Source: Lachnospiraceae bacterium
GTDB taxonomy: Bacteria; Bacillota_A; Clostridia; Lachnospirales; Lachnospiraceae
Reading direction: 5' to 3'
NCBI GenBank assembly: GCA_024684065.1
Contig: JAIKXO010000332.1
Span: 1 to 17,227, forward strand
DNA: 17,227 nt
Part shown: one piece after another, positions 1 to 7,743 of the stretch
Layout of the letters: every line of letters begins with the position of its first letter
Numbering within the stretch: the first letter of the stretch is position 1
Made by a program: the position numbers and the translations under genes
The notes under the pieces: model-generated
Database searches by the model: none
Seen by the model: only the letters and a program-made list of their open reading frames with translations
What the model was told of the DNA's origin: nothing

Positions 1-654
1 AATGCCGGGAACATAAGCTCCGGCGGAGGGAACAGCGGCGGCGGAAACACGGGAGGAGGTACCCCGAGAGGAAGCGGAAATACCAATGTTATCTCCACTA
101 CACCGGGTATTTCTGATGTCGGCAAGATGAGCGCGACCGTAAACGGCAGTTCCGACAACTACGTGCTTAAGATAACGGAAACCGATGAGGCTAACCAGAT
201 GGCGGACCAGGCTCTTACCAATGAGTACGGATCCCTTAATAACATACGTTATCTGCCCATAGATATAAGCCTTTACGACAGCACGGGACAGAACAAGATA
301 AGTCCTATCCCGGAAAACACCAGTGTAAGCGTTACAATGCCGATCCCCGATGATCTGGCTATCTACGGAGGAAACGCGAAGGTAGCGGGAACCACCGGCG
401 GGGTCCTTGATAAGATGGATCCGAGGTTTACCGTTATAAACAATGTTCCGTGCATGAACTTTAACTGCACGCATCTGTCTCCTTATGTAATATATGTAGA
501 CACTGCCAATCTGAGCGATCCGGCAATGCTTGATTCGACTCCTCAGACCGGTGATATGATCCATCCCAAATGGTTCTTAGTGATCGGGCTTGCGGCCGGA
601 AGTATCTTCCTCTTCCTTAAGAGGGACAAGGGAGAGAGGATGGCTGCGGCATGA
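1..654 (+). CDS. C-terminal part of a surface-anchored protein, 5' end outside window
   Basis: The frame is open from base 1, so the real gene starts upstream; 217 codons are visible and the ATG at 127 is probably internal. Residues 1-30 are a Gly/Asn/Ser-rich linker. Residues about 48-168 are a domain that recurs in the next gene: both copies contain DNYVL, NEYG, a DISL strand, a P-x-PD turn, NVPC and an H-x-SP motif near the end. Next come PQTGD (residues 181-185), HPKWF, a hydrophobic span (about 190-207) and a basic tail. This resembles a sortase-type sorting signal with Pro-x-Thr-Gly, or else a simple C-terminal membrane anchor. By comparison with its neighbour the missing N-terminal part could carry leucine-rich repeats, but that is inference. 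The protein probably sits on the outer face of the cell. The next gene starts 100 bases downstream with no convincing terminator between, so the two may share a transcript. Substrate or ligand is unknown. Confidence 0.8.
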   Translation, partial: NAGNISSGGGNSGGGNTGGGTPRGSGNTNVISTTPGISDVGKMSATVNGSSDNYVLKITETDEANQMADQALTNEYGSLNNIRYLPIDISLYDSTGQNKISPIPENTSVSVTMPIPDDLAIYGGNAKVAGTTGGVLDKMDPRFTVINNVPCMNFNCTHLSPYVIYVDTANLSDPAMLDSTPQTGDMIHPKWFLVIGLAAGSIFLFLKRDKGERMAAA

Positions 655-754
655 ATCTGAGTGTTCAGAGATCAGACTGTCGGGGCCGGCAGGAGAGAGA
701 TCCGCAGAGATCATTCGAATGTCCGGCTTATGGCGGGCTGAATGAGGATTTGAT

Positions 755-3700
755 ATGAAGCAGGTGATCAGAAGGGCAATAGCTGTCTTACTGTGCGTGA
801 CAGCACTGATACTGATATTCATCCCGTCTCCGGATTCCTATGCCTCAACGGTAAGAGGCGATTACGAGATGGACGGCTCTGTTATTGTAAAGTATCTGGG
901 AAATTCCGACAGGATCACCATTCCCGATACGGTCACTAAGATAGGAAAGGATGCCTTTTCCGGGTGTACCAGTATAGTAAAGGTCACGCTGCCTGACTCG
1001 GTTTCCGAGATCGGGTATTCAGCTTTTGAAAACTGCATAAACTTAGAGGAAATCTCTGTAGCGAAGGGCGTTAGGGTCTTTGACTCCAGCGCTTTTTCGG
1101 GTTGTACAAGGCTTTCAAAGGTTAATATCCCGGAAAAGACCAGATCTCTTGGCTCCGGAGTGTTTGCCGGGTGCAGCTCTCTTTCAGATGTTACAATAAG
1201 CCCCGATAACAGGGACTTTGTATGCAAGGACGGCGTTATATATTCAAAAGACGGAAAACAGCTGATCCAGTATCTTGCCGGACGCCCGAAGACTTCTTAC
1301 TCCATGCCCGCAGAGGTTCAGAAGATAGGAGAGTATGCTTTCTGGGGAGCAAATAATCTGACTGATGTTTCCATTTCCAAAACTGTGAAAACAATACCTG
1401 AATATGCCTTTGCCAACTGCGGGGGCCTTACCAATGTCGTTCTTCCCTATGGGGTACAGTCACTGATGGCCTATTCCTTTGCAGACTGCAACAGCTTAAG
1501 GAATATAGTGATCCCAGATACTGTTTCCTATATTGATGTAAATGCTTTTGCAAGCAGTAAAAAAGCGGGGCTTGATTTTGAAAACGGCAATGTGACTCCG
1601 GCGCCTTCACCGGTTCCTTCAGGGACTTCTTCAAATCCTGTTCCTGAGAATGAACAGATACCGGACACGGATTCGGGAAATGCCCTTGAGACCACGGAAG
1701 ACGGAGATGTGATCTATCACGGAGATGAAACGATCACAGGAAGAGGTCCGACAACAACGGCTGGTCCGTATCCCTATCTTGATGATTACGGGGAGACTAA
1801 GATCCTCGGTGGGAACGCCCTTGTAATGCTTTCAAAAAATGCTCCGGTAAGAGGATATGATCTTGAAAACGCAGAGACAGAGGACGATGTTTCGGAATCA
1901 GGCACAAGCATAAACAATAACGGGGACTATAACCTTGTAGACGGAATCTTTTCCGATTATAAAGGGCCGGATACGATGGTTCGGATCCCTGATGAAACGG
2001 AGAGGATAGGCAACAGGGCGTTCTATATGGATGAGGATCTTTCGGGAGTTACTATCCCTGACTCGGTAACAGAGATAGGGGATTTTGCCTTTGCGAAGAC
2101 TCCGCTCACCTCAGTCGAGATCCCTCCTTCCGTCACTGACATCGGATATGCTGCATTTTATCAGTGCCCGTCTCTTTTAAATATCGGCATACCGGCTTCG
2201 GTAAAGAATATTGAGCTCGGAGCCTTTGAGGGGACAGCTTTCTTAAATAACTGGTATTCCGATCCTTCGACCGGAAGTTATTTTGTCGTCGGGGATGGGA
2301 TCCTTCTTGCCTATAAAGGGGATGGAGGGAATATAACAATTCCTGACGGGGTAAAAACCATAGGTTCCCAGTGCTTCTATAACAACAGATCGATAAAAGG
2401 GGTATCCTTTCCTGATTCTGTGACAAAAATAGGGGAGGAGGCCTTCAACGGCTGTTCCGGCCTTTCCGAAATAGAGCTTCCGCCCGGGCTTTCGGTGATA
2501 GAGGACAGGGCCTTCATGGGGACAGCCCTTAAAGAGGTAGTGATTCCTGCTTCCGTAAAGTCCATAGGTATAGGAGCTTTTGACTGTACGGAGACAGAGC
2601 CTGTTTCGGACGCGGTCTTTCTTGGAAACGAGCTTCCCAGGGTAAGCTATAAAACAACGGCATCAAGGCTTTCCGCGGGAGATTTACGGACACCTGCCTT
2701 TAACGGCGTAAAAAGGACAGGTGTTTCAGGCAGTGCCAACCTGTCAGGCCCGGATTCCGTTGCAGCGGCGGACCGCCTTGGGATAAGGGGACAGATCTTT
2801 GCGATAACGGATCAGAGTACCTCACCGGGGACACTTGAGCTTAAGTCCGTTCTGGACATTCCTGACAGTAACGGGAGTGTTTTGATCGATTCCCATGCAT
2901 CCTTTAAAAACAGGGATTATGTTGTGACAGATGTGTCCTCACATGCTTTTGACAATTACGGAGAGGAATATTATTATAACGGGAAGCTCCGCTGGGCCGG
3001 CGCGCCGTTAAAAAGCATTTCAGTAAACGGAAATAACAGCGAAGCTCTTAATTCCCTGCTCTCACAGGTCTACACCACAAGCGATGGCGCAGAAGAGCCT
3101 TCCGAATACAATGCGATAAAGGTTCTTTTAAGGGGAGACGGCTTTTCAGATGCGGGCGCCGCTTCGGCAGTGATCCCGGGAAGCGTTGATAATTACGTGC
3201 TTACCGTGAATAATGACGAAAGCCGAAGGGAAATTTTCGAGGAAGCGATCAGCAATGAATACGGTACCGGTAATTTCAAGCTCGTAACTGCCGATATAAG
3301 CCTCAGCTCAATGATGGGTAATGTTAACATTACTAAATTCGGTACAAGCAAGCTTGAGCTGTGCCTTCCGGTACCGGATAAATTAAGGGGAGAAACCGGG
3401 ATAAAGGCAGCCTGCTTAAATGATAATCTGGTTTATGAACCTCTTGCGGTTTCCGAGATTGTGGTGGATAATGTACCCTGTATAAGATTTGTCGCAAGCC
3501 ACATGTCGCCGTTTGCTTTCTTTGTTATACCTCCATCCGGGAATACCGGTGAAGGCAGCTCGGTGGTACACGTCGGAAGCGGAGATGACGGGTCGGTGCT
3601 TAATATAGAGGGAGCTTCCTTCCTTTCGGGAGGGAACTTCAGTGTTGTTATGGAAACTCTTAATAAAAAGACCGTGGGCTCCATAGAAGCCAAATGGTTT

Positions 3701-3766
3701 ATTATCGTTATACTGCTATGTCTTTCGATGATCCTTTTTCTTATTAAGGATAAGAAACGGCGCTGA
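755..3766 (+). CDS. BspA-type leucine-rich-repeat surface protein
   Basis: This 1003-residue protein is exported and probably membrane-anchored. A signal peptide is clear: MKQVIRR, a hydrophobic core, and likely cleavage after SYA near residue 30. There are two blocks of LRR_5 (BspA/Treponema type) repeats, about residues 52-268 and 404-614. Each unit follows the pattern IP-x-SV-x-x-IG-x-x-AF-x-x-C-x-x-L. They are separated by a Pro/Ser/Thr-rich, acidic linker (about 279-402). Residues about 812-925 repeat the C-terminal domain of the preceding gene. A final hydrophobic span (about 979-997) begins with AKWF and ends in KDKKRR. Unlike its neighbour it has no PxTG motif before that span; the corresponding residues read KKTVGSIEAKWF. 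The start at 755 has a weak ribosome site (TGAGGAT) and is placed directly before the signal peptide. BspA-type proteins are known for adhesion and host or matrix contact; the ligand here cannot be told. The coupling to the upstream paralogue suggests tandem duplication. Confidence 0.92.
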   Translation: MKQVIRRAIAVLLCVTALILIFIPSPDSYASTVRGDYEMDGSVIVKYLGNSDRITIPDTVTKIGKDAFSGCTSIVKVTLPDSVSEIGYSAFENCINLEEISVAKGVRVFDSSAFSGCTRLSKVNIPEKTRSLGSGVFAGCSSLSDVTISPDNRDFVCKDGVIYSKDGKQLIQYLAGRPKTSYSMPAEVQKIGEYAFWGANNLTDVSISKTVKTIPEYAFANCGGLTNVVLPYGVQSLMAYSFADCNSLRNIVIPDTVSYIDVNAFASSKKAGLDFENGNVTPAPSPVPSGTSSNPVPENEQIPDTDSGNALETTEDGDVIYHGDETITGRGPTTTAGPYPYLDDYGETKILGGNALVMLSKNAPVRGYDLENAETEDDVSESGTSINNNGDYNLVDGIFSDYKGPDTMVRIPDETERIGNRAFYMDEDLSGVTIPDSVTEIGDFAFAKTPLTSVEIPPSVTDIGYAAFYQCPSLLNIGIPASVKNIELGAFEGTAFLNNWYSDPSTGSYFVVGDGILLAYKGDGGNITIPDGVKTIGSQCFYNNRSIKGVSFPDSVTKIGEEAFNGCSGLSEIELPPGLSVIEDRAFMGTALKEVVIPASVKSIGIGAFDCTETEPVSDAVFLGNELPRVSYKTTASRLSAGDLRTPAFNGVKRTGVSGSANLSGPDSVAAADRLGIRGQIFAITDQSTSPGTLELKSVLDIPDSNGSVLIDSHASFKNRDYVVTDVSSHAFDNYGEEYYYNGKLRWAGAPLKSISVNGNNSEALNSLLSQVYTTSDGAEEPSEYNAIKVLLRGDGFSDAGAASAVIPGSVDNYVLTVNNDESRREIFEEAISNEYGTGNFKLVTADISLSSMMGNVNITKFGTSKLELCLPVPDKLRGETGIKAACLNDNLVYEPLAVSEIVVDNVPCIRFVASHMSPFAFFVIPPSGNTGEGSSVVHVGSGDDGSVLNIEGASFLSGGNFSVVMETLNKKTVGSIEAKWFIIVILLCLSMILFLIKDKKRR

Positions 3767-3870
3767 TACGCATAAAAGGCCTGACCGATACAGACCGTCG
3801 ATTATGCTCGGGCGGTTCTGTCAGCTAAGCGGTGCCGTGAGTGTTTCGGGACACAGTAAATCATACTTAT

Positions 3871-4156
3871 ATTATGATTAGGGCGTCAAAAGCATATGAC
3901 ACACAAAATCGCTTCGTTGCTGCGCAACTTCCGCGATTTTGCCCAACATTCGCAATTCGCTGCGATGCCCATAAGAAGTAATGATTTGGTCTGTAAAACA
4001 GACCAAATCGGCACGAACTAAAGTTCGTGCCTAAGCGCACGATTTGTTTCGCAAATCGGCGCAATAACGGGCATCTTGCTACTTGCTCATGTTGGGGCGC
4101 GTCCAAAGTCAAACGGCTTATCAAGCAAGCTTGAACGCCGTTTGGACTTTTGACGC
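3871..4156. repeat. Nested palindromic (foldback) intergenic element, copy A
   Basis: This non-coding stretch is almost entirely self-complementary. Its ends are GCGTCAAAAG (3883-3892) and the exact inverse CTTTTGACGC (4147-4156). Inside, CCCAACAT (3942-3949) pairs with ATGTTGGG (4089-4096), and GATGCCC (3964-3970) pairs with GGGCATC (4069-4075). Within and beside this long arm lie local hairpins: 3905-3912/3933-3940 with inner 3916-3920/3924-3928; 3983-3994/3998-4009 (12 bp, loop AAA); 4010-4019/4022-4031 (10 bp); 4040-4046/4052-4058; and 4110-4117/4137-4144 with inner 4122-4126/4129-4133. Flank plus left end, 3874-3892, matches 16015-16033 at 18 of 19 bases. Internal blocks also occur inverted at 7821-7870. 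No transposase is present, so it is MITE-like or REP-like, mobilised in trans if at all. It fills most of the gap of nearly 500 bases after the LRR gene. Confidence 0.85.
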
Positions 4157-4170
4157 TTGTATCACATTAT

Positions 4171-4211
4171 CATCGCATGAACCTTTGTGATCAAAATATT
4201 TTCATGCGATG
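4171..4211. promoter_or_regulatory. 11-bp inverted repeat upstream of the citrate synthase candidate
   Basis: CATCGCATGAA (4171-4181) and its exact inverse TTCATGCGATG (4201-4211) are separated by 19 bases containing TTTGTGATCAAAATA. It lies just outside the foldback element and about 40 bases before the preferred start at 4251. It could be a leader hairpin in the mRNA or an operator. The gene's ribosome site (4239-4244) is outside the stem, so simple occlusion is not obvious. The spacing does not fit the usual Rex box. No clear -35/-10 pair was found here. Confidence 0.45.
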
Positions 4212-4250
4212 GTTTATATGCAAAAAAATAAATGTACCGAGGAGAAAATG

Positions 4251-5663
4251 ATGAGAGATGAATACCGCGAGGTGAAGCTCAACCCTTCAAACAACCTCCT
4301 GGAACTGGAGGAGCCTATCTATAAGCTCGCAGATGTTGAGACTCCTAATGTTTTCAGGAATCTCTATCCCTATGACGAGATCCCGAAGATCGCGTTCAAT
4401 GACCGTATCGTGCCTCATAATATGCCAAAGGAGATATGGATCACTGACACCACTTTTCGCGACGGACAGCAGTCAAGGGCACCCTATACCACCGAACAGA
4501 TAGTTACGATCTATGATTACCTCCACAGGCTCGGAGGGCCTAACGGGATAATACGTGCGAGCGAGTTCTTCCTTTACAGCAAAAAGGACAGAGATGCAGT
4601 ATATAAATGTATGGAGAGGGGGTATCAGTTTCCCGAGATCACAAGCTGGATAAGAGCTTCAAAAGAGGATTTCAGGCTTGTAAAGGAGATCGGCATGAAG
4701 GAGACGGGGATACTGGTTTCCTGCTCAGATTATCATATATTCTATAAGCTGAAGATGACGAGGCGCCAGGCGCTTGAACATTATCTCAGCATAGTTAAGG
4801 AATGTCTTGAGACAGGGATCTCGCCCAGGTGCCATCTGGAGGATGTCACAAGAGCCGACATTCACGGCTATGTTGTGCCCTTCTGTGTGGAGCTCATGAA
4901 GCTCATGGATGAGTATAAGATCCCGATAAAGGTAAGGGTCTGCGATACCATGGGTTATGGCGTAAACTATTCGGGCGCGGTCATTCCCAGAAGCGTGCAG
5001 GGTATAATCTATACGCTGTTAAAGCATGCGGGGGTCTCCTCCCATCTGCTCGAATGGCATGGTCATAACGACTTCTACAAGGCCGTGTCGAATTCAACGA
5101 CTGCATGGATCTATGGCTGTTCAAGTGTCAACACCTCGCTTTTCGGTATCGGAGAAAGAACCGGAAACACTCCGCTTGAAGCCATGGTATTTGAATATGC
5201 CCAGCTTAAGGGTACATTAAACGGAATGGATACAAGAGTCATTACAGAGCTGGCGGAATATTATGAGAAGGAGATCGGATATAAGATCCCTCCAAGGACC
5301 CCGTTTGTCGGTGAGAATTTTAATGTTACAAGGGCTGGGATCCATGCGGACGGCCTCTTAAAGAATGAAGAGATCTATAATATCTTTGATACCGATAAGT
5401 TCTTAAACAGGCCGGTGCTCTGCGCAGTTTCCAATACCTCGGGGCTTGCGGGGATCGCCCATTGGATAAATACCTATTATAAGCTTTCGGAGGATGAGCA
5501 GGTGGACAAGCAGTCCGAGCTCGTAAGAAGGATAAAGGACGAGGTGGATGCCGAGTATGAGAGCGGAAGAGTCACCGTCATGACGAATGACGAGCTTGAC
5601 GGTATGATCAAGATAGCCTGCCAGGATCTCGGGATACAGATGTATTCAGGAAAAACTGATTAA
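4251..5663 (+). CDS. DRE-TIM metallolyase, probable Re-citrate synthase (homocitrate/isopropylmalate synthase-like)
   Basis: This protein would condense acetyl-CoA with a 2-oxo acid. The DRE-TIM barrel signature DTTFRDGQQ is at residues 66-74, the metal-binding HGHND at 270-274, and GERTGNTPLE follows. Length is 470 residues from the chosen start. The ATG at 4251 was chosen because GAGGAG (4239-4244) sits six bases before it; an in-frame ATG at 4209 would add 14 residues and has no ribosome site. By sequence alone homocitrate, isopropylmalate or citramalate synthase cannot be excluded. The next gene is isocitrate dehydrogenase, however. Clostridium kluyveri is known to use a member of this family as Re-citrate synthase, so citrate formation from oxaloacetate is the best reading. 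No regulatory LeuA dimer domain is evident at the C-terminus. The last codons (GKTD and stop) lie inside a 12-bp hairpin at 5648-5676, so a repeat may have shaped the C-terminus. Confidence 0.8.
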   Translation: MRDEYREVKLNPSNNLLELEEPIYKLADVETPNVFRNLYPYDEIPKIAFNDRIVPHNMPKEIWITDTTFRDGQQSRAPYTTEQIVTIYDYLHRLGGPNGIIRASEFFLYSKKDRDAVYKCMERGYQFPEITSWIRASKEDFRLVKEIGMKETGILVSCSDYHIFYKLKMTRRQALEHYLSIVKECLETGISPRCHLEDVTRADIHGYVVPFCVELMKLMDEYKIPIKVRVCDTMGYGVNYSGAVIPRSVQGIIYTLLKHAGVSSHLLEWHGHNDFYKAVSNSTTAWIYGCSSVNTSLFGIGERTGNTPLEAMVFEYAQLKGTLNGMDTRVITELAEYYEKEIGYKIPPRTPFVGENFNVTRAGIHADGLLKNEEIYNIFDTDKFLNRPVLCAVSNTSGLAGIAHWINTYYKLSEDEQVDKQSELVRRIKDEVDAEYESGRVTVMTNDELDGMIKIACQDLGIQMYSGKTD

Positions 5664-5796
5664 GTCAGTTTTTCCTTAGATGCCTCCGGCAGGGCGTTGT
5701 GTGCCGGTGGCACACGCTTAACGCCAGAAATCCGCCAAGGAAGGGCACTTCGTGCCCGCGGATTTCGCGCAGGAAACGCTTTAATCAGCGTTTCCT
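5648..5796. repeat. Cluster of four hairpins spanning the stop codon of the citrate synthase gene
   Basis: Four perfect or near-perfect inverted repeats follow each other in 149 bases. The first is AGGAAAAACTGA/TCAGTTTTTCCT (5648-5659/5665-5676), with the TAA stop in its loop. The second is 5693-5698/5720-5725 enclosing GTGTGCC/GGCACAC (5699-5705/5709-5715). The third is AAATCCGC/GCGGATTT (5728-5735/5758-5765) enclosing GGGCAC/GTGCCC (5743-5748/5752-5757). The fourth is AGGAAACGCT/AGCGTTTCCT (5771-5780/5787-5796). The first and last share the frame AGGAAA...TTAA...TTTCCTTAG, so they look like the two ends of one element. No T-run follows a stem as in a typical intrinsic terminator. It may damp or process the transcript between the synthase and isocitrate dehydrogenase genes. 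Confidence 0.8.
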
Positions 5797-5865
5797 TAGC
5801 ATAAAAAATAATCAGGGATTTCAGAGCAATCATATGATGTCAGAATCATGACAGAGGAGAATATT

Positions 5866-7080
5866 ATGGAAAAAATCAATATGAAGACACCTTTAGTCGA
5901 GATGGACGGGGATGAAATGACAAGGATACTTTGGCAGATGATAAAGGATGAGCTGCTGCTTCCTTTTATAGAGCTTAGGACCGAATATTATGATCTTGGG
6001 CTTAAGCACAGGAATGATACGGACGATCAGGTGACGATCGATTCGGCGAAGGCGACCCAGAAATACGGGGTTGCCGTGAAATGTGCTACGATCACTCCGA
6101 ATGCCCAGAGGGTTGAGGAGTACGGTCTTAAGAAAATGTGGAAAAGCCCCAACGGTACCATCCGGTCTATCTTAAATGGAACAGTGTTCAGGACCCCAAT
6201 CATAGTAAGGGGTATAGAGCCATGCGTGAAGAACTGGAAAAAGCCCATTACTATAGCAAGGCATGCGTACGGGGATGTATATTCGAATACCGAGATGAAG
6301 ATAGAAGGGAGTGCAAAGGCAGAGCTTTTGGTGACAAGAGAAGACGGGACCGAGGAGAGGGCGCTCATCCATGATTTTGATGAAAAGGGCGGCGTTATCC
6401 AGGGAATACATAACCTTACCCCGTCCATTGAAAGCTTCGCGAGGAGCTGCTTTAACTATGCCCTTGACAGGAAGCAGGATCTCTGGTTCGGGGCGAAGGA
6501 CACTATCTCCAAGCAGTATGACCATCATTTCAAGGATGTCTTCAATGATATATATGAAGCGGAATATAAGGACAAGTTCGAGGAAGCCGGAATAGAGTAT
6601 TTCTATTCGCTTATAGACGATATAGTTGCCAGGATAATGAAGTCCAAAGGGGGCATGATCTGGGCCTGCAAGAACTATGACGGGGATGTTATGAGCGATA
6701 TGATCTCCTCCGCATTCGGGTCTCTTGCAATGATGACTTCGGTGCTTGTATCGCCTGACGGTGTATATGAATACGAGGCCGCCCACGGAACGGTCCAGAG
6801 GCATTATTATAAGTATCTTAAAGGAGAGGAGACCTCTACGAATTCCGTTGCTACTATCTTTGCCTGGACCGGAGCCCTCAGAAAACGAGGAGAGCTCGAT
6901 GAGATACCCGCTCTGATAAAGTTTGCCGATAAGCTTGAGCAGTCCGTGATCGAGACCATAGAAAAGGGGTATATGACAAAGGATCTTACCCTGATCACCA
7001 CGATGGATGAGACGATCACCTTAAACAGCCTCGATTTTATAAAGGCTGTAAGAAAGACTCTCGAAAACTATATTCTGTAA
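5866..7080 (+). CDS. icd: NADP-dependent isocitrate dehydrogenase (eukaryote-like homodimeric type)
   Basis: The enzyme oxidatively decarboxylates isocitrate to 2-oxoglutarate, forming NADPH in the cytoplasm. The sequence is close to animal and yeast cytosolic enzymes rather than the E. coli type. It opens with [18 protein letters not shown] and contains [15 protein letters not shown] with the substrate serine at residue 94, and IARHAYGD with arginine at 132. NYDGDVMSD supplies the metal-binding aspartates at 274 and 278, and AAHGTVQRH is the NADP loop. Length is 404 residues, usual for the family. The ATG at 5866 was chosen: GAGGAGA (5854-5860) is five bases upstream and the protein then starts where relatives do. 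An ATG at 5848 would add six residues and lies before that ribosome site. It follows the citrate synthase candidate, and the rex start lies eight bases after its stop. Aconitase, needed between synthase and dehydrogenase, is not in the window. Confidence 0.96.
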   Translation: MEKINMKTPLVEMDGDEMTRILWQMIKDELLLPFIELRTEYYDLGLKHRNDTDDQVTIDSAKATQKYGVAVKCATITPNAQRVEEYGLKKMWKSPNGTIRSILNGTVFRTPIIVRGIEPCVKNWKKPITIARHAYGDVYSNTEMKIEGSAKAELLVTREDGTEERALIHDFDEKGGVIQGIHNLTPSIESFARSCFNYALDRKQDLWFGAKDTISKQYDHHFKDVFNDIYEAEYKDKFEEAGIEYFYSLIDDIVARIMKSKGGMIWACKNYDGDVMSDMISSAFGSLAMMTSVLVSPDGVYEYEAAHGTVQRHYYKYLKGEETSTNSVATIFAWTGALRKRGELDEIPALIKFADKLEQSVIETIEKGYMTKDLTLITTMDETITLNSLDFIKAVRKTLENYIL

Positions 7081-7088
7081 GGTCTGCC

Positions 7089-7709
7089 ATGGAAGAAAAG
7101 GGTATTTCCAAGGCGGTAATAGAGAGGCTGCCAAGGTATTTCAGATATCTTGGTGATCTTAAGGACGGAGGGGTTGAACGGATCAGCTCTCATGATCTGT
7201 CGGTGCTTATGAAGGTGACCGCTTCGCAGATCAGACAGGATCTGAACCATTTCGGCGGCTTCGGCCAGCAGGGTTACGGATATAATGTGAAGCTTTTGTA
7301 TGATGAGATCAGCAGGATCCTCGGCCTTAACAGGGAACACAGGCTGATCCTTGTCGGCGCGGGTAATCTCGGACAGGCAATAACAAATTATGTAAATTCC
7401 GAAAAACGGGGCTTTATCATTGAGGGCATTTTCGATATAGATGTATCAAAGCATGGAAAGCTCATAAGGGGGATCCCCGTTTCAGGCACTGACGATATGG
7501 AAGCCTTTATAAAGGAGAACGATATAGACATCGCTGTGCTTACCATACCGGGGCCGGCGGCCGCAGGAACCGCGATCCGGCTAGTCAGATACGGCATCAA
7601 GGGCATCTGGAATTTCGCCCATACAGACTTAAATGTCCCCGATAATATTAAGGTTGTTAATGTCAATCTGTATGACAGTCTCCTCGAATTGTCATATGAA
7701 CTGCAATAA
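7089..7709 (+). CDS. rex: Redox-sensing transcriptional repressor Rex
   Basis: Rex proteins bind operator DNA when NADH/NAD+ is low and release it when NADH binds, controlling fermentation and reductive pathways. This copy has 206 residues, the normal size. The N-terminal winged helix (about 1-78) begins with ISKAVIERLPRYFRYL and includes the helix-turn-helix region SHDLSVLMKVTASQIRQDL, then FGQQGYGYNV. The Rossmann domain follows, with ILVGAGNLGQA (GxGxxG at residues 90-95) and GIFDID. The C-terminal helix that swaps between subunits in the dimer is present. Its ribosome site (AAGG) overlaps the icd stop codon and only eight bases separate the genes, so icd and rex are probably translated from one mRNA. 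That would tie the sensor's level to isocitrate dehydrogenase expression. No Rex box was recognised with confidence in the window. Confidence 0.96.
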   Translation: MEEKGISKAVIERLPRYFRYLGDLKDGGVERISSHDLSVLMKVTASQIRQDLNHFGGFGQQGYGYNVKLLYDEISRILGLNREHRLILVGAGNLGQAITNYVNSEKRGFIIEGIFDIDVSKHGKLIRGIPVSGTDDMEAFIKENDIDIAVLTIPGPAAAGTAIRLVRYGIKGIWNFAHTDLNVPDNIKVVNVNLYDSLLELSYELQ

Positions 7710-7743
7710 CGGAGCTGCAAAGCAGACTCTGCCATAATTGGAT

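Noticed and set aside
3780..3826. Terminator after the LRR gene (CTGACCGA...TCTGTCAG)
   Set aside because: The stem is interrupted and no T-run follows; the foldback element just downstream is a likelier end point but is also unproven.
3905..4058. CRISPR array suggested by repeated short hairpins
   Set aside because: The hairpins differ in sequence and spacing, there are no direct repeats with unique spacers, and no cas gene is nearby.
3867..4124. Open frame of 85 codons on the - strand inside the foldback element
   Set aside because: It runs through the hairpins, has no ribosome site or domain, and exists only because the palindromes avoid stops.
4185..4206. TTGTGATCAAAATATTTCA as a Rex operator before the citrate synthase gene
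   Set aside because: The half-sites are too far apart for the 18-bp Rex box and the second is incomplete. A genome-wide Rex motif scan would settle it.
6172..6804. Open frame of 210 codons on the - strand within icd
   Set aside because: It is the complement of a strongly conserved enzyme-coding region and has no family features.
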